From: Bacteroidales bacterium
Lineage (GTDB): Bacteria > Bacteroidota > Bacteroidia > Bacteroidales > UBA932
Length of the DNA: 64,000 nucleotides
NCBI GenBank assembly: GCA_017428035.1
Contig: JAFRRR010000127.1
Location: forward strand, 1-64,000
Direction of reading: 5' to 3'
Shown: in pieces, positions 7,986 to 15,795 of the stretch
Numbering within the stretch: the stretch's first letter is position 1
How the letters are laid out: every line of letters starts with the position of its first letter
Program-made: the position numbers and the translations under genes
The notes under the pieces: model-generated
Database searches by the model: none
The model's input: only the letters and a program-made list of their open reading frames with translations
Told to the model about the DNA's origin: nothing

Positions 7986-9088
7986 GCAACATCCTTGGCA
8001 AAAATATCACACTGACGTTGTTTGGCGAGAGCCACGGCAGCGCAATCGGAGCCGTCCTGGACGGTATGCCCTGTGGCATTGAGGTGGACGAGAGCTTTAT
8101 TGCAGATGCCCTTTCGCGCCGCAGACCCCGCGGCAGCGGAGAGACCGCCCGCCGCGAAGCCGACAATTTCAAGATTGCGAGCGGCGTGTACAACGGTTTC
8201 ACCACGGGTGAACCCATCTGCATTATTATAGAAAACGGCGACACACGCAGCGGTGACTACGAAGCCAACCGCTACCTGGCCCGCCCCTCTCACGCCGATT
8301 ATGTGGCTCACATTGTGCACAAGGGTTTTGAAGACTGGCGCGGCGGGGGGCATTTCTCCGGCCGTCTCACTGCACCGATAGTGGCTCTTGGCGCCATTTG
8401 CCGCAAGGCGCTGGAAGGCATCGGCATCACTGTCGGCACCCATATTCTGGAGTGCGGCGGCGTCTGCGACCAGAGTTTCAATGCCGTGGATGCAACCGTC
8501 CTCAAAAGGCAGATAGCCGAGGTGGAAAGCAGCCAGTTTCCCCTGCTCTCTCCCGTTCAGGAAAAGATGGAGGCAGCCATAGAGGCCGTCCGTATGGACA
8601 GCGATTCTATTGGCGGGACCATCCAGACTGCAGTTTGCGGCCTCCCCACCGGCGTGGGCGAGCCGTGGTTCAGCAGCCTTGACGGCGCACTCGCAAACGC
8701 AATGCTCTCTATCGGCGGCATCAAGGGCATAGAATTCGGCCTTGGATTCGGCTTCAAAGAATCTACCGGCAGCCGCTGCAACGACGAATTCTACAGCGAA
8801 GACGGTCGCGTAAAGACCTATTCCAACAACAATGGCGGCATCAACGGCGGCTATTCCAACGGAATGCCGGTGGTGTTCAACTGTGCGGTAAAGCCCACCC
8901 CTTCCATTGCCAGGGAGCAGCGCACCATAGATATGCGGACCAAAGAGAACGCTATTATAAAAGTAACCGGCCGTCACGATCCGGCAATTATCCGCCGCAT
9001 CTGTCCGGTGGCCAGTGCAATGACCGCCATTGTGCTTTGCGATATGCTCAAAGGGGCTTTTTCAAACGATATATTTCTGAAAAAATGA
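7982..9088 (+). CDS. aroC: Chorismate synthase
   Basis: A 368-residue enzyme that converts 5-enolpyruvylshikimate-3-phosphate to chorismate with reduced FMN, the last common step of aromatic biosynthesis. The family signatures are intact: 'GESHGSAIGAVLDGMPCG' near residue 12, 'RGSGETARREADNFKI' near 45, 'DWRGGGHFSGRLTAP' near 118, and 'TYSNNNGGINGGYSNG' near 280. Length is normal. The ATG overlaps the stop of the upstream fusion gene (ATGA), so translation is probably coupled. Confidence 0.97.
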   Translation: MSNILGKNITLTLFGESHGSAIGAVLDGMPCGIEVDESFIADALSRRRPRGSGETARREADNFKIASGVYNGFTTGEPICIIIENGDTRSGDYEANRYLARPSHADYVAHIVHKGFEDWRGGGHFSGRLTAPIVALGAICRKALEGIGITVGTHILECGGVCDQSFNAVDATVLKRQIAEVESSQFPLLSPVQEKMEAAIEAVRMDSDSIGGTIQTAVCGLPTGVGEPWFSSLDGALANAMLSIGGIKGIEFGLGFGFKESTGSRCNDEFYSEDGRVKTYSNNNGGINGGYSNGMPVVFNCAVKPTPSIAREQRTIDMRTKENAIIKVTGRHDPAIIRRICPVASAMTAIVLCDMLKGAFSNDIFLKK

Positions 9089-9513
9089 AACTGCTTGTCC
9101 TGAACGGCCCAAATCTGAATATGCTGGGCATCCGCGAGCCGGCCATCTACGGCAAGGCCACCTATGCCAATCTGGTGCATATGATAGAAGATTATGCGCG
9201 CGAGCGTGGCTTCGAAGTGGAATGCTGTCAGAGCAACCACGAAGGGGCGCTGGTAGACAAGATCCAGCAGGCATATTTCGACGGCGTTGACGGCATTGTG
9301 TTCAATCCTGGTGCATACACCCACACCAGCATAGCACTGCTGGATGCCCTCAAGGCTGTGGGAATTCCCTGCGTAGAGGTCCATATCAGCGACGTCTCCC
9401 AGCGAGAGGATTTCCGTCAGACAAGTTATATACGCCAGGCCTGCAAAGCCTCTGTGATTGGCCGCGGCCTGGAGGGTTATATTGATGCAATAGATATTTT
9501 GCTCCAGAAATGA
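9085..9513 (+). CDS. aroQ: Type II 3-dehydroquinate dehydratase
   Basis: A 142-residue class II dehydroquinase that makes 3-dehydroshikimate. The start at 9085 overlaps the aroC stop (ATGA) and gives the canonical N-terminus 'MKLLVLNGPNLNMLG'. Catalytic features seen are Tyr22 in 'EPAIYGKATYANL', the loop 'CQSNHEGALVDKIQ', 'IVFNPGAYTHTSIALLDAL' with the catalytic Asn-Pro-Gly and His, and 'VEVHISDVSQREDFRQ'. It is normally a dodecameric cytoplasmic enzyme. The symbol aroQ refers here to the dehydratase and not to the AroQ-class mutase domain of the operon's first gene. Confidence 0.96.
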   Translation: MKLLVLNGPNLNMLGIREPAIYGKATYANLVHMIEDYARERGFEVECCQSNHEGALVDKIQQAYFDGVDGIVFNPGAYTHTSIALLDALKAVGIPCVEVHISDVSQREDFRQTSYIRQACKASVIGRGLEGYIDAIDILLQK

Positions 9514-10727
9514 GTATTGTTTCCATAGCTAAAGGTGTCGCCCGCGGCGTGGCTGTGGTTCCTCCTTCGAAGAGCTACGCACACCGCCTGCTGCTGGCCG
9601 CATTCCTTAGCGGGAAAAACGTTGCCATAGACAATGTGGATCCCAGCAACGACATCCTTGCCACTATGGACTGCATAGCCTCCCTTGGCGGGAAAGTCAA
9701 CCTTATAGGATGCATCGCCTCCGTGGAGTGCGGCACTGCCGCCGGTGATGCTGTGCTGCCCTGCCGGGAAAGCGGCTCCACGCTGCGGTTTATGATTCCC
9801 GTGGCGCTGGCGCTTCGCGGCAAGGCCCATATGACCGGCACCGCCAAACTGTTTTCACGAGGTCTGGGCGAATACGAAAAGATTTTTGCCAGCCAGGGAA
9901 TCTCCTACACCCTTACGGAGGATAGCCTGGTGGCCGAGGGCCGTCTGCACAGCGGTCTATATCAAATAGACGGCGGCATCAGCAGTCAGTATATTACAGG
10001 CCTGCTCTTTGCCCTGCCGCTGCTGGAGGGCGACAGCGAGATCTGGATCACTCCGCCAGTACAGAGCCGTCCGTACATAGATATCACAATCGATGTCCTG
10101 CGGATGGCCGGCATCAAAGTGGACACCAGCGGCAACCACCTGTTCATCAGCGGCGGCCAGCGGTACAACCTACCCGACTGCAGCGTAGAGGGCGACTGGT
10201 CAAATGCCGCTTTTCTGGATATCTACAACCATATTGGCGGGGACGTTACGCTGCTGGGGCTCAAGCCCCACTCACTGCAAGGCGACAAGCGCTACCGCCG
10301 GCTGTTCAGCCAGCTGGAAAAGGGCTGGTGCGAGATTAACCTTGGCAACTGCATTGACCTGGGGCCGGTGCTGTTCACCCTGGCGGCCATCAAGCACGGA
10401 GCCCGATTCATAAATACCGCACGCCTTCGAATCAAAGAGAGCGACCGCGTGGCCGATATCCTGTGCGAGCTGGAAAAGGCAGGCGTCACTGCCACAGTGA
10501 GCGACAATGCAGTGGAGATTCGCCCCATCCCCAAGCAGAGACGCGCGTCACTTGAAAAGGAAAATATCCTTTATGACAGCCACAACGACCATCGGCTGGC
10601 AATGAGTCTGGCCGCGCTGGCCACTATTTCCGGAGCAAGACTGCAGGGCGCTGAGTCTGTAGCCAAAAGTTACCCCGGATTTTTCAACGAGCTCAAGCGG
10701 CTCGGAATAGAGATTAAATATGAATAA
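9510..10727 (+). CDS. aroA: 3-phosphoshikimate 1-carboxyvinyltransferase (EPSP synthase)
   Basis: A 405-residue two-domain enzyme that joins phosphoenolpyruvate to shikimate-3-phosphate. Diagnostic motifs are 'VVPPSKSYAHRLLLAAFL' near residue 12 (substrate-binding Lys-Ser), 'CRESGSTLRFMIPVALAL' near 85 (the usual 'GNxGTxxR' region here being Glu-Ser-Gly-Ser-Thr-Leu-Arg), 'GGISSQYITGLLFALP' near 155, 'RIKESDRVADI' near 310 and 'SHNDHRLAMSLA' near 355. Slightly shorter than the E. coli enzyme (427). The ATGA overlap with the upstream dehydratase gene shows the same operon packing. It overlaps tyrA by 8 nt. Confidence 0.96.
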   Translation: MSIVSIAKGVARGVAVVPPSKSYAHRLLLAAFLSGKNVAIDNVDPSNDILATMDCIASLGGKVNLIGCIASVECGTAAGDAVLPCRESGSTLRFMIPVALALRGKAHMTGTAKLFSRGLGEYEKIFASQGISYTLTEDSLVAEGRLHSGLYQIDGGISSQYITGLLFALPLLEGDSEIWITPPVQSRPYIDITIDVLRMAGIKVDTSGNHLFISGGQRYNLPDCSVEGDWSNAAFLDIYNHIGGDVTLLGLKPHSLQGDKRYRRLFSQLEKGWCEINLGNCIDLGPVLFTLAAIKHGARFINTARLRIKESDRVADILCELEKAGVTATVSDNAVEIRPIPKQRRASLEKENILYDSHNDHRLAMSLAALATISGARLQGAESVAKSYPGFFNELKRLGIEIKYE

Positions 10728-11571
10728 AGAAGACAAGATACTGATAGTGGGCCTGGGTATGATAGGCGCTTCGTATGCAGAAAAACTGCACTCCTGCGGC
10801 TATTTTACCGGCGGAATCTCCCGCCGTGAGTCAACCGTGGAAAAGGCTCTTGAAGAGAAGATAATTGACACTGGCACAGTGAATGTAACAAAAGAGTTTG
10901 TGAGCCAGTTCGACATTATTGTGTTCGCTCTGTACCCCAAACAGTTCATTGATTGGATAGAGCAATATCAGGATTGCTTCAAGAGCGGCGCGCTGATTAC
11001 AGATGTAACCGGCGTAAAAGGGGCCATTGTGAGCCGCATTCAGGATATGCTCCGCAGCGATGTGGAGTTCATTGCCGCACACCCGATGGCCGGCCGCGAA
11101 CTATCCGGCATAGACAACCGTTGCGCCAAAGTGTTCGAAGGGGCCAACTACATAGTGACCCCCACCCCGGCCAACAGCCAGAAAGCAATAGACACTGCCT
11201 GTGAGTTGGGGCAGACGCTTGGCTTCGGCAAAATCTCTATCCTGACTCCAGAAGAGCACGACGAGATGATAGCCTTCCTGTCGCAGCTGACCCACTGCAT
11301 CGCAGTGAGCCTGATGTGCAGCAAGGACTCAAAGCATCTGGTGGACTATACCGGCGACTCGTTCCGCGACCTTACCCGAATCGCCAATATCAACGAGAAT
11401 ATGTGGCCGGAACTGTTTATGCTCAACAAAGAGGAACTGCTAAGCCAGATGGAACTCTTTGAGAGCGAGTTCAACCGTCTTAAAGAGGCAATTGCCGCCG
11501 GCGACGAGACCACTATAAAAGAAATGATGATCACTTCTACCGAAAGAAGACAATTATTCAATAAGAAATGA
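10720..11571 (+). CDS. tyrA: Prephenate dehydrogenase
   Basis: A 283-residue NAD(P)-dependent enzyme converting prephenate to 4-hydroxyphenylpyruvate for tyrosine. The Rossmann motif 'VGLGMIGASYAEKL' is at residue 10. 'AAHPMAGRELSGID', which holds a substrate-binding His, lies near 115, and a helical C-terminal dimerization region follows. There is no fused chorismate mutase or ACT domain. It overlaps aroA by 8 nt and the following DAHP synthase by 4 nt. The chorismate mutase it needs is at the N-terminus of the first gene of the same operon. A separate prephenate dehydratase is not in the window. Confidence 0.93.
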   Translation: MNKEDKILIVGLGMIGASYAEKLHSCGYFTGGISRRESTVEKALEEKIIDTGTVNVTKEFVSQFDIIVFALYPKQFIDWIEQYQDCFKSGALITDVTGVKGAIVSRIQDMLRSDVEFIAAHPMAGRELSGIDNRCAKVFEGANYIVTPTPANSQKAIDTACELGQTLGFGKISILTPEEHDEMIAFLSQLTHCIAVSLMCSKDSKHLVDYTGDSFRDLTRIANINENMWPELFMLNKEELLSQMELFESEFNRLKEAIAAGDETTIKEMMITSTERRQLFNKK

Positions 11572-12596
11572 ATCTGGAAATTAAGCGTGAATTGCCCTCT
11601 GCAGAGGAAATCAAACAGAGATTCCCGCTGCCCGAAGGCCTGGACAAAGTGAAAAAGGCAAACGACGACGCCATTAAAGATATAATCTGCGGCCGAAGCA
11701 ACAAGTTCCTGCTTATAATAGGTCCTTGCAGTGCCGACCGAGAAGATGCAGTGCTGGAATATGTCACCCGGCTGCGCAAGGTGCAGGAAAAGGTGGCCGA
11801 TGTAATCACCATCGTGCCGCGCATCTACACCAACAAGCCCCGCACCACCGGCGAGGGATACAAAGGTATGCTGCATCAGCCCGATCCACATAGCCAGGCA
11901 GATATGCTGGGCGGCCTCATCGCCATCCGCAATATGCATATGAGGGTTCTCTCCGAGACCGGCTTCTCCGGCGCCGACGAGATGCTCTATCCCGAAAATC
12001 ACACTTATCTTTCCGATATGCTCTCTTATGTGGCCGTGGGCGCCCGCAGCGTAGAGAGCCAGATTCACCGCCTTACCGCCAGCGGCCTGGATATCCCTGT
12101 TGGTATGAAAAATCCCACCAGCGGCGATATGAACGTTATGCTGAATTCCATCCACGCCGCGATGCTTTCGCACACATTCATCTACCGCGGCTGGGAGGTC
12201 ACCAGCAAGGGCAACCCGCTCACCCACGCCATTCTGCGCGGCAGCGTCAGCAAAAACGGCCGAAACATCCCCAACTATCACTACGAGGATATGATGCTGC
12301 TGTGCGAGAAGTATGCAGAGAGCCACCTGCCCAACCGCGCCCTGATTGTAGATACCAATCACTCTAATTCAGGTAAGCAGTATCTGCAGCAGATCCGCAT
12401 TGCCAAGGAGGTGCTGCACTCTGCCCGTCACAGCAGCGACATCGGAGCCCTGCTCAAGGGTCTGATGATAGAATCCTATCTGGAAGACGGATGCCAGAGC
12501 GACGGCGCCGTGTACGGCAAATCCATCACCGACCCCTGCCTGGGCTGGGAAAAGACCGAAAAGCTAATACTGGAAATCGCCGACCTCAGGTCCTAG
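11568..12596 (+). CDS. 3-deoxy-7-phosphoheptulonate (DAHP) synthase, AroF/G/H type
   Basis: A 342-residue type I-alpha DAHP synthase, the entry step of the pathway, condensing PEP with erythrose-4-phosphate. Motifs seen are 'IIGPCSADREDAVLEY' near residue 50 (metal Cys), 'PRIYTNKPRTTGEGYKG' near 85, 'GARSVESQIHRL' near 150, 'GMKNPTSGDMNVM' near 175 and 'VDTNHSNSGKQY' near 260. AroG-like enzymes are feedback-inhibited by an aromatic amino acid; which one is not clear here. It is the last gene of the operon and converges with the serine hydrolase gene with a 4-nt overlap. No terminator is visible. Confidence 0.93.
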   Translation: MNLEIKRELPSAEEIKQRFPLPEGLDKVKKANDDAIKDIICGRSNKFLLIIGPCSADREDAVLEYVTRLRKVQEKVADVITIVPRIYTNKPRTTGEGYKGMLHQPDPHSQADMLGGLIAIRNMHMRVLSETGFSGADEMLYPENHTYLSDMLSYVAVGARSVESQIHRLTASGLDIPVGMKNPTSGDMNVMLNSIHAAMLSHTFIYRGWEVTSKGNPLTHAILRGSVSKNGRNIPNYHYEDMMLLCEKYAESHLPNRALIVDTNHSNSGKQYLQQIRIAKEVLHSARHSSDIGALLKGLMIESYLEDGCQSDGAVYGKSITDPCLGWEKTEKLILEIADLRS

Positions 12597-13690
12597 AAGT
12601 CGAATATACCCTCTATCTTCTGCATCAATGCGTAGCGGTCCCAGTCGGCGCGGTTGGCGAAGATGAGGACCAGAGCATCGGAAGTGGGATAGCGGGCAGC
12701 GAGTATCTGGAAGCCTCCGTTGTCACCGGTGTGATAGATCACCTTGTTTGTTGAGTCGGTGGCGGGTTCTATGAACCAGCCGTAACCATAGTATGTGTTT
12801 GGGCGGTTCTGATAGTCGCTCCAAGGACTGCCGCTCACCTCGATCTGAGGAGTCCAGGCTTCCTGAAGATATTCCTGCGAGAGAACAGAATCGCTGCGGA
12901 GCGCCCTCTCCCACCTTGCAAACTCGTGCGTAGATGTATAGATGCCACCGTCGGCGCGGGTCGCAAAAAAGGTCTCCTCGCCAAAGTCGTATTCAGCCCA
13001 TCTGCGGGGAATCTCATCTACAAAGGCATAGCCGTGCGCCATATTGGGAATCAGATCCTGACGGTCGCGGTCAAAATAGAGAGTCTGAGCCATTCCAGCA
13101 GGTTTGAAAATATGCTCTTCAACATAATCAGTAAACGGCTGTCCACTCACTTTCTCAACAACATAGCCCAGGAGCACAAATGTGGGATTGATGTATTCGT
13201 AGGCGGTCCCTGGCTCAAAATTGAGATGGTCCAGAGTGAGCATATACTCAGTGGAGAGAGCCTCATCGCCGTATATCTTTACCTCTCTGGGATAGTTGCG
13301 CGCATCGGGAATGCCGGACGAGTGTGACAATAGATGGCGCAGGGTTATTTTCTGCCAGAAGTCCGCCTGGAATTCGGGAAAAAATTTGCTTAGAGGGTCG
13401 TCTAAATAGAGCCGGCCTTGGCTTGCCAGCTGAAAGATGGCCACTGCAGTAAACTGCTTTGATACCGAAGCAATATTGAAGAATGTGTCGCCGTTTATCG
13501 TCTGCTTTGTATCCATATCGGCCAGGCCGTAGCCGCGGTCAAACACCACCTTGTCACCAATCATAACAAACACAGCCGCACCGGGCTCGTTTTGGTGGAA
13601 CATCCGCTTGCAGACAGCATCAAGGCGTTGCTCCCGGCAGCCACACAGAAGCAGGACTGCCAGCAGAAGCAAAGGAAATGTCCGTTTCAT
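12593..13690 (-). CDS. Class C beta-lactamase-like serine hydrolase, lipoprotein
   Basis: A 365-residue predicted lipoprotein. After 'MKRTFPLLLLAVLLLCGC' the lipobox Cys is at residue 16 or 18. The domain is of the beta-lactamase/penicillin-binding class C superfamily. It has Ser75-Val-Ser-Lys78 as the SxxK nucleophile motif, a Tyr-Ile-Asn triad ('YEYINP') near 165 and a His-Thr-Gly box ('YHTGDNGG') near 325. Members include esterases, D-aminopeptidases and true beta-lactamases, so the substrate is open. The start codon follows directly after the SDR stop (1-nt spacing). It is the last gene of the sphingolipid-type operon. Confidence 0.88.
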   Translation of the reverse strand: MKRTFPLLLLAVLLLCGCREQRLDAVCKRMFHQNEPGAAVFVMIGDKVVFDRGYGLADMDTKQTINGDTFFNIASVSKQFTAVAIFQLASQGRLYLDDPLSKFFPEFQADFWQKITLRHLLSHSSGIPDARNYPREVKIYGDEALSTEYMLTLDHLNFEPGTAYEYINPTFVLLGYVVEKVSGQPFTDYVEEHIFKPAGMAQTLYFDRDRQDLIPNMAHGYAFVDEIPRRWAEYDFGEETFFATRADGGIYTSTHEFARWERALRSDSVLSQEYLQEAWTPQIEVSGSPWSDYQNRPNTYYGYGWFIEPATDSTNKVIYHTGDNGGFQILAARYPTSDALVLIFANRADWDRYALMQKIEGIFDF

Positions 13691-14515
13691 TTAGGCGTAG
13701 AGTTTGCCCACAATCCAGAGCATCAGTTTTGTGGGAAGCAGGCGCACCAGAAGATTTATGGCCTTATAGTCGATGCGGGGCGTGACGGTTGAGGCCATAC
13801 GGCTCTTTTTAAGCTGTTTAACAATAGCTCCGGCTATCTTGCCGGCAGGCATACCGTTCTGCTCGTCGTGTTCCATACGGCCCACTGACTTTTTCAGCGT
13901 CTCGTAATAGACGCTGCTGCTGTCTTCGCTCTCTGCGGTGACCTTGCGGGCAGCTGTGAAACCGGTTTTTGTGTCTCCGGGCAGGATGCTGCAGCACTGG
14001 ATGCCGAAGCCTTTGACTTCCAGAGAAAGGGCCTTGGTATAGATGAGCACCGCCGCCTTGGCGCTGCTGTAGAATGTCTGGTAGGGAATCGGCACCACTG
14101 CAGCCACGCTGCTCACGGTGATTATGCGGCCGAATTTCTGGGCACGCATACTGGGCAGCACGGCCCTGATCACGCGGTGTGCACCAAAGAAACAGGTCTC
14201 AAACTGATATTTGGCCTCGTCTACGGTGGTGTTTTCCACAGCGCCGGCTATACCGTTACCCGCATTGCAGACCACGGCATCGATATGGCCTTCCTTTACA
14301 AGGATATCGGCAACGGCTGTATCTACACTCTCCTGGTTATTGACATCCAGCACCACCGGCACGACATTGCCCATAGCCGCACACTCTTCACTCACGGTGC
14401 CGCGGCGACTGCCTGCATACACCTTGAAACCCGCCAGGGCAAGCAGCCTTGCGGTTTCGGCGCCAATGCCGGAGGAGCCTCCGGTCAGGAGCACGGTCTG
14501 GACCCTGGTGGCCAT
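13691..14515 (-). CDS. Short-chain dehydrogenase/reductase (candidate 3-ketosphinganine reductase)
   Basis: A 274-residue classical SDR. The cofactor motif 'LTGGSSGIGAETARLL' is at residue 10, and 'CNAGNG' near 85. The catalytic set is Ser ('ITVSSVAAV') with Tyr-Ser-Ser-Ala-Lys near 155. The C-terminal 25 residues are hydrophobic and basic ('INLLVRLLPTKLMLW'), which suggests membrane contact. It abuts the serine palmitoyltransferase gene exactly (0-nt gap), so reduction of its 3-keto product is the obvious guess. That role is inference from neighbourhood; the sequence only shows an SDR. Confidence 0.85.
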   Translation of the reverse strand: MATRVQTVLLTGGSSGIGAETARLLALAGFKVYAGSRRGTVSEECAAMGNVVPVVLDVNNQESVDTAVADILVKEGHIDAVVCNAGNGIAGAVENTTVDEAKYQFETCFFGAHRVIRAVLPSMRAQKFGRIITVSSVAAVVPIPYQTFYSSAKAAVLIYTKALSLEVKGFGIQCCSILPGDTKTGFTAARKVTAESEDSSSVYYETLKKSVGRMEHDEQNGMPAGKIAGAIVKQLKKSRMASTVTPRIDYKAINLLVRLLPTKLMLWIVGKLYA

Positions 14516-15703
14516 TTATTTAATGATGTCGTATTTCTTGAATACCTTCTGGATAGTCTCAAGTGCATATTCCACCTGAGCCTTGGTGTGGGTTGCCATA
14601 AGCGAGAACCTTATGAGGGTATCCTCAGAAGGCACTGCGGGAGAAACCACGGGATTCACGAACAGACCCTCGTCAAACAGGTCGCGGGTAACCTGGAAAG
14701 TCTTCACATTGTCGCGAATGTAGAGCGGGATGATGGGAGTGGAAGTGTTTCCAATCTCGCAACCCATATTGCGGAAGCCCTCTATTGCAAAATTGGTGAT
14801 GTCCCAGAGGTGCTTGATGCGCTCGGGCTCGCTCTCCATAATGTCCAGTGCGGCATTCACTGCGCCAATGGCGGCCGGAGTGGCGCTTGCACTGAATATA
14901 TAGGAACGTGCGGTGTGACGGATGAAATTTGCCGTGATGGAGTCAGTGGCAATGAAGCCGCCAAGAGATGCGAAACTCTTGCTGAAGGTGGCCATAATCA
15001 GGTCGATATCCTTGGTGACACCCATCTGGTAGCACAGACCCTGTCCGTTGGGACCAAAGACACCCATACTGTGGGCTTCATCTACCATGATGGCAGCCTT
15101 GTATTGCTCTGCAAGGGCAATAATCTCCTTAAGGGGGGCAGTGTCCCCTTCCATACTGAAAACACCGTCCACTACAATGAGTTTGATCTTGTCGCTCTCG
15201 CACTTGCGCAACTTGCTCTCCAGGTGCGCCATATCGTTGTGGCGGAACTTGAGATAGTTGGCGGGGCTAAGGCGGCGACCCTCAATGATAGAGGCGTGGT
15301 CACGCTCGTCCAGCAGGATATAGTCGTTGCGGCCGCAAAGGCAGCTGACTACACCCAGGTTTACCTGGAAACCGGTAGAGAATATAATGGCTTCGTCCTT
15401 GCCCACAAACTTGGCAAGACGCTTTTCGGTTGCCTCGTGTATATCAAGGGATCCATTGAGGAAACGGGAACCGGCGCAGCCAGAACCATATTTTTTTACC
15501 GCTTCCACGGCAGCCTCTTTTACTCTGGGGTCATTGGTAAGGCCCAGATAACTGTTCGAACCGAACATCAGGACCTTTTTGCCATTGATTATAACCTCGT
15601 CTCCCTGCTCACTGCTGATGGGTCTGAAATAGGGATAAACACCCATTTTTTTATATTCGTCAGGTAGAGTGAATTGAGAGAGTTTTTCTTGTAATAGCTT
15701 CAT
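14516..15703 (-). CDS. spt: Serine palmitoyltransferase (alpha-oxoamine synthase family)
   Basis: A 395-residue PLP enzyme that condenses L-serine with a long-chain acyl-CoA to 3-ketodihydrosphingosine, the first step of the sphingolipids typical of Bacteroidota. It closely resembles the Bacteroides enzyme: 'MKLLQEKLSQFTLP' start, 'VLMFGSNSYLGLT' near 45, 'GSGCAGSRFLNGSLDIH' near 75, 'DERDHASIIEGRR' near 140, 'VDEAHSMGVFGPNGQG' near 210, and the PLP lysine in 'ATFSKSFASLGGF' near 245. Alternatives in the family (KBL, AONS) lack this N-terminus. It has its own promoter box 54 nt upstream. Confidence 0.9.
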   Translation of the reverse strand: MKLLQEKLSQFTLPDEYKKMGVYPYFRPISSEQGDEVIINGKKVLMFGSNSYLGLTNDPRVKEAAVEAVKKYGSGCAGSRFLNGSLDIHEATEKRLAKFVGKDEAIIFSTGFQVNLGVVSCLCGRNDYILLDERDHASIIEGRRLSPANYLKFRHNDMAHLESKLRKCESDKIKLIVVDGVFSMEGDTAPLKEIIALAEQYKAAIMVDEAHSMGVFGPNGQGLCYQMGVTKDIDLIMATFSKSFASLGGFIATDSITANFIRHTARSYIFSASATPAAIGAVNAALDIMESEPERIKHLWDITNFAIEGFRNMGCEIGNTSTPIIPLYIRDNVKTFQVTRDLFDEGLFVNPVVSPAVPSEDTLIRFSLMATHTKAQVEYALETIQKVFKKYDIIK

Positions 15704-15756
15704 ATTTCAGTATAAGTTATTTCGCATCCGCACATAATTTGCGCGCATACAATCTG

Positions 15757-15764
15757 CAAAGATA
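15757..15764 (-). promoter_or_regulatory. -7 promoter box for serine palmitoyltransferase
   Basis: The minus strand reads TATCTTTG, an exact -7 box, in the 92-nt gap between the acyl-CoA ligase and serine palmitoyltransferase genes. It leaves a leader of about 47 nt. No clear -33 TTTG is seen. It suggests the palmitoyltransferase-SDR-hydrolase genes can be expressed apart from the ligase. Confidence 0.55.
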
Positions 15765-15795
15765 CTAAAAAAAATCGGAATAATAAACTCCCGCC

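Noticed and set aside
7346-8977. A 543-codon open frame on the minus strand
   Set aside because: It lies opposite the aromatic operon genes with clear family motifs; its product has no recognisable domain and is a shadow of GC-rich codon bias.
14177-15667. A 496-codon open frame on the plus strand
   Set aside because: It is antisense to serine palmitoyltransferase and the SDR, both strongly supported; the product resembles no family.
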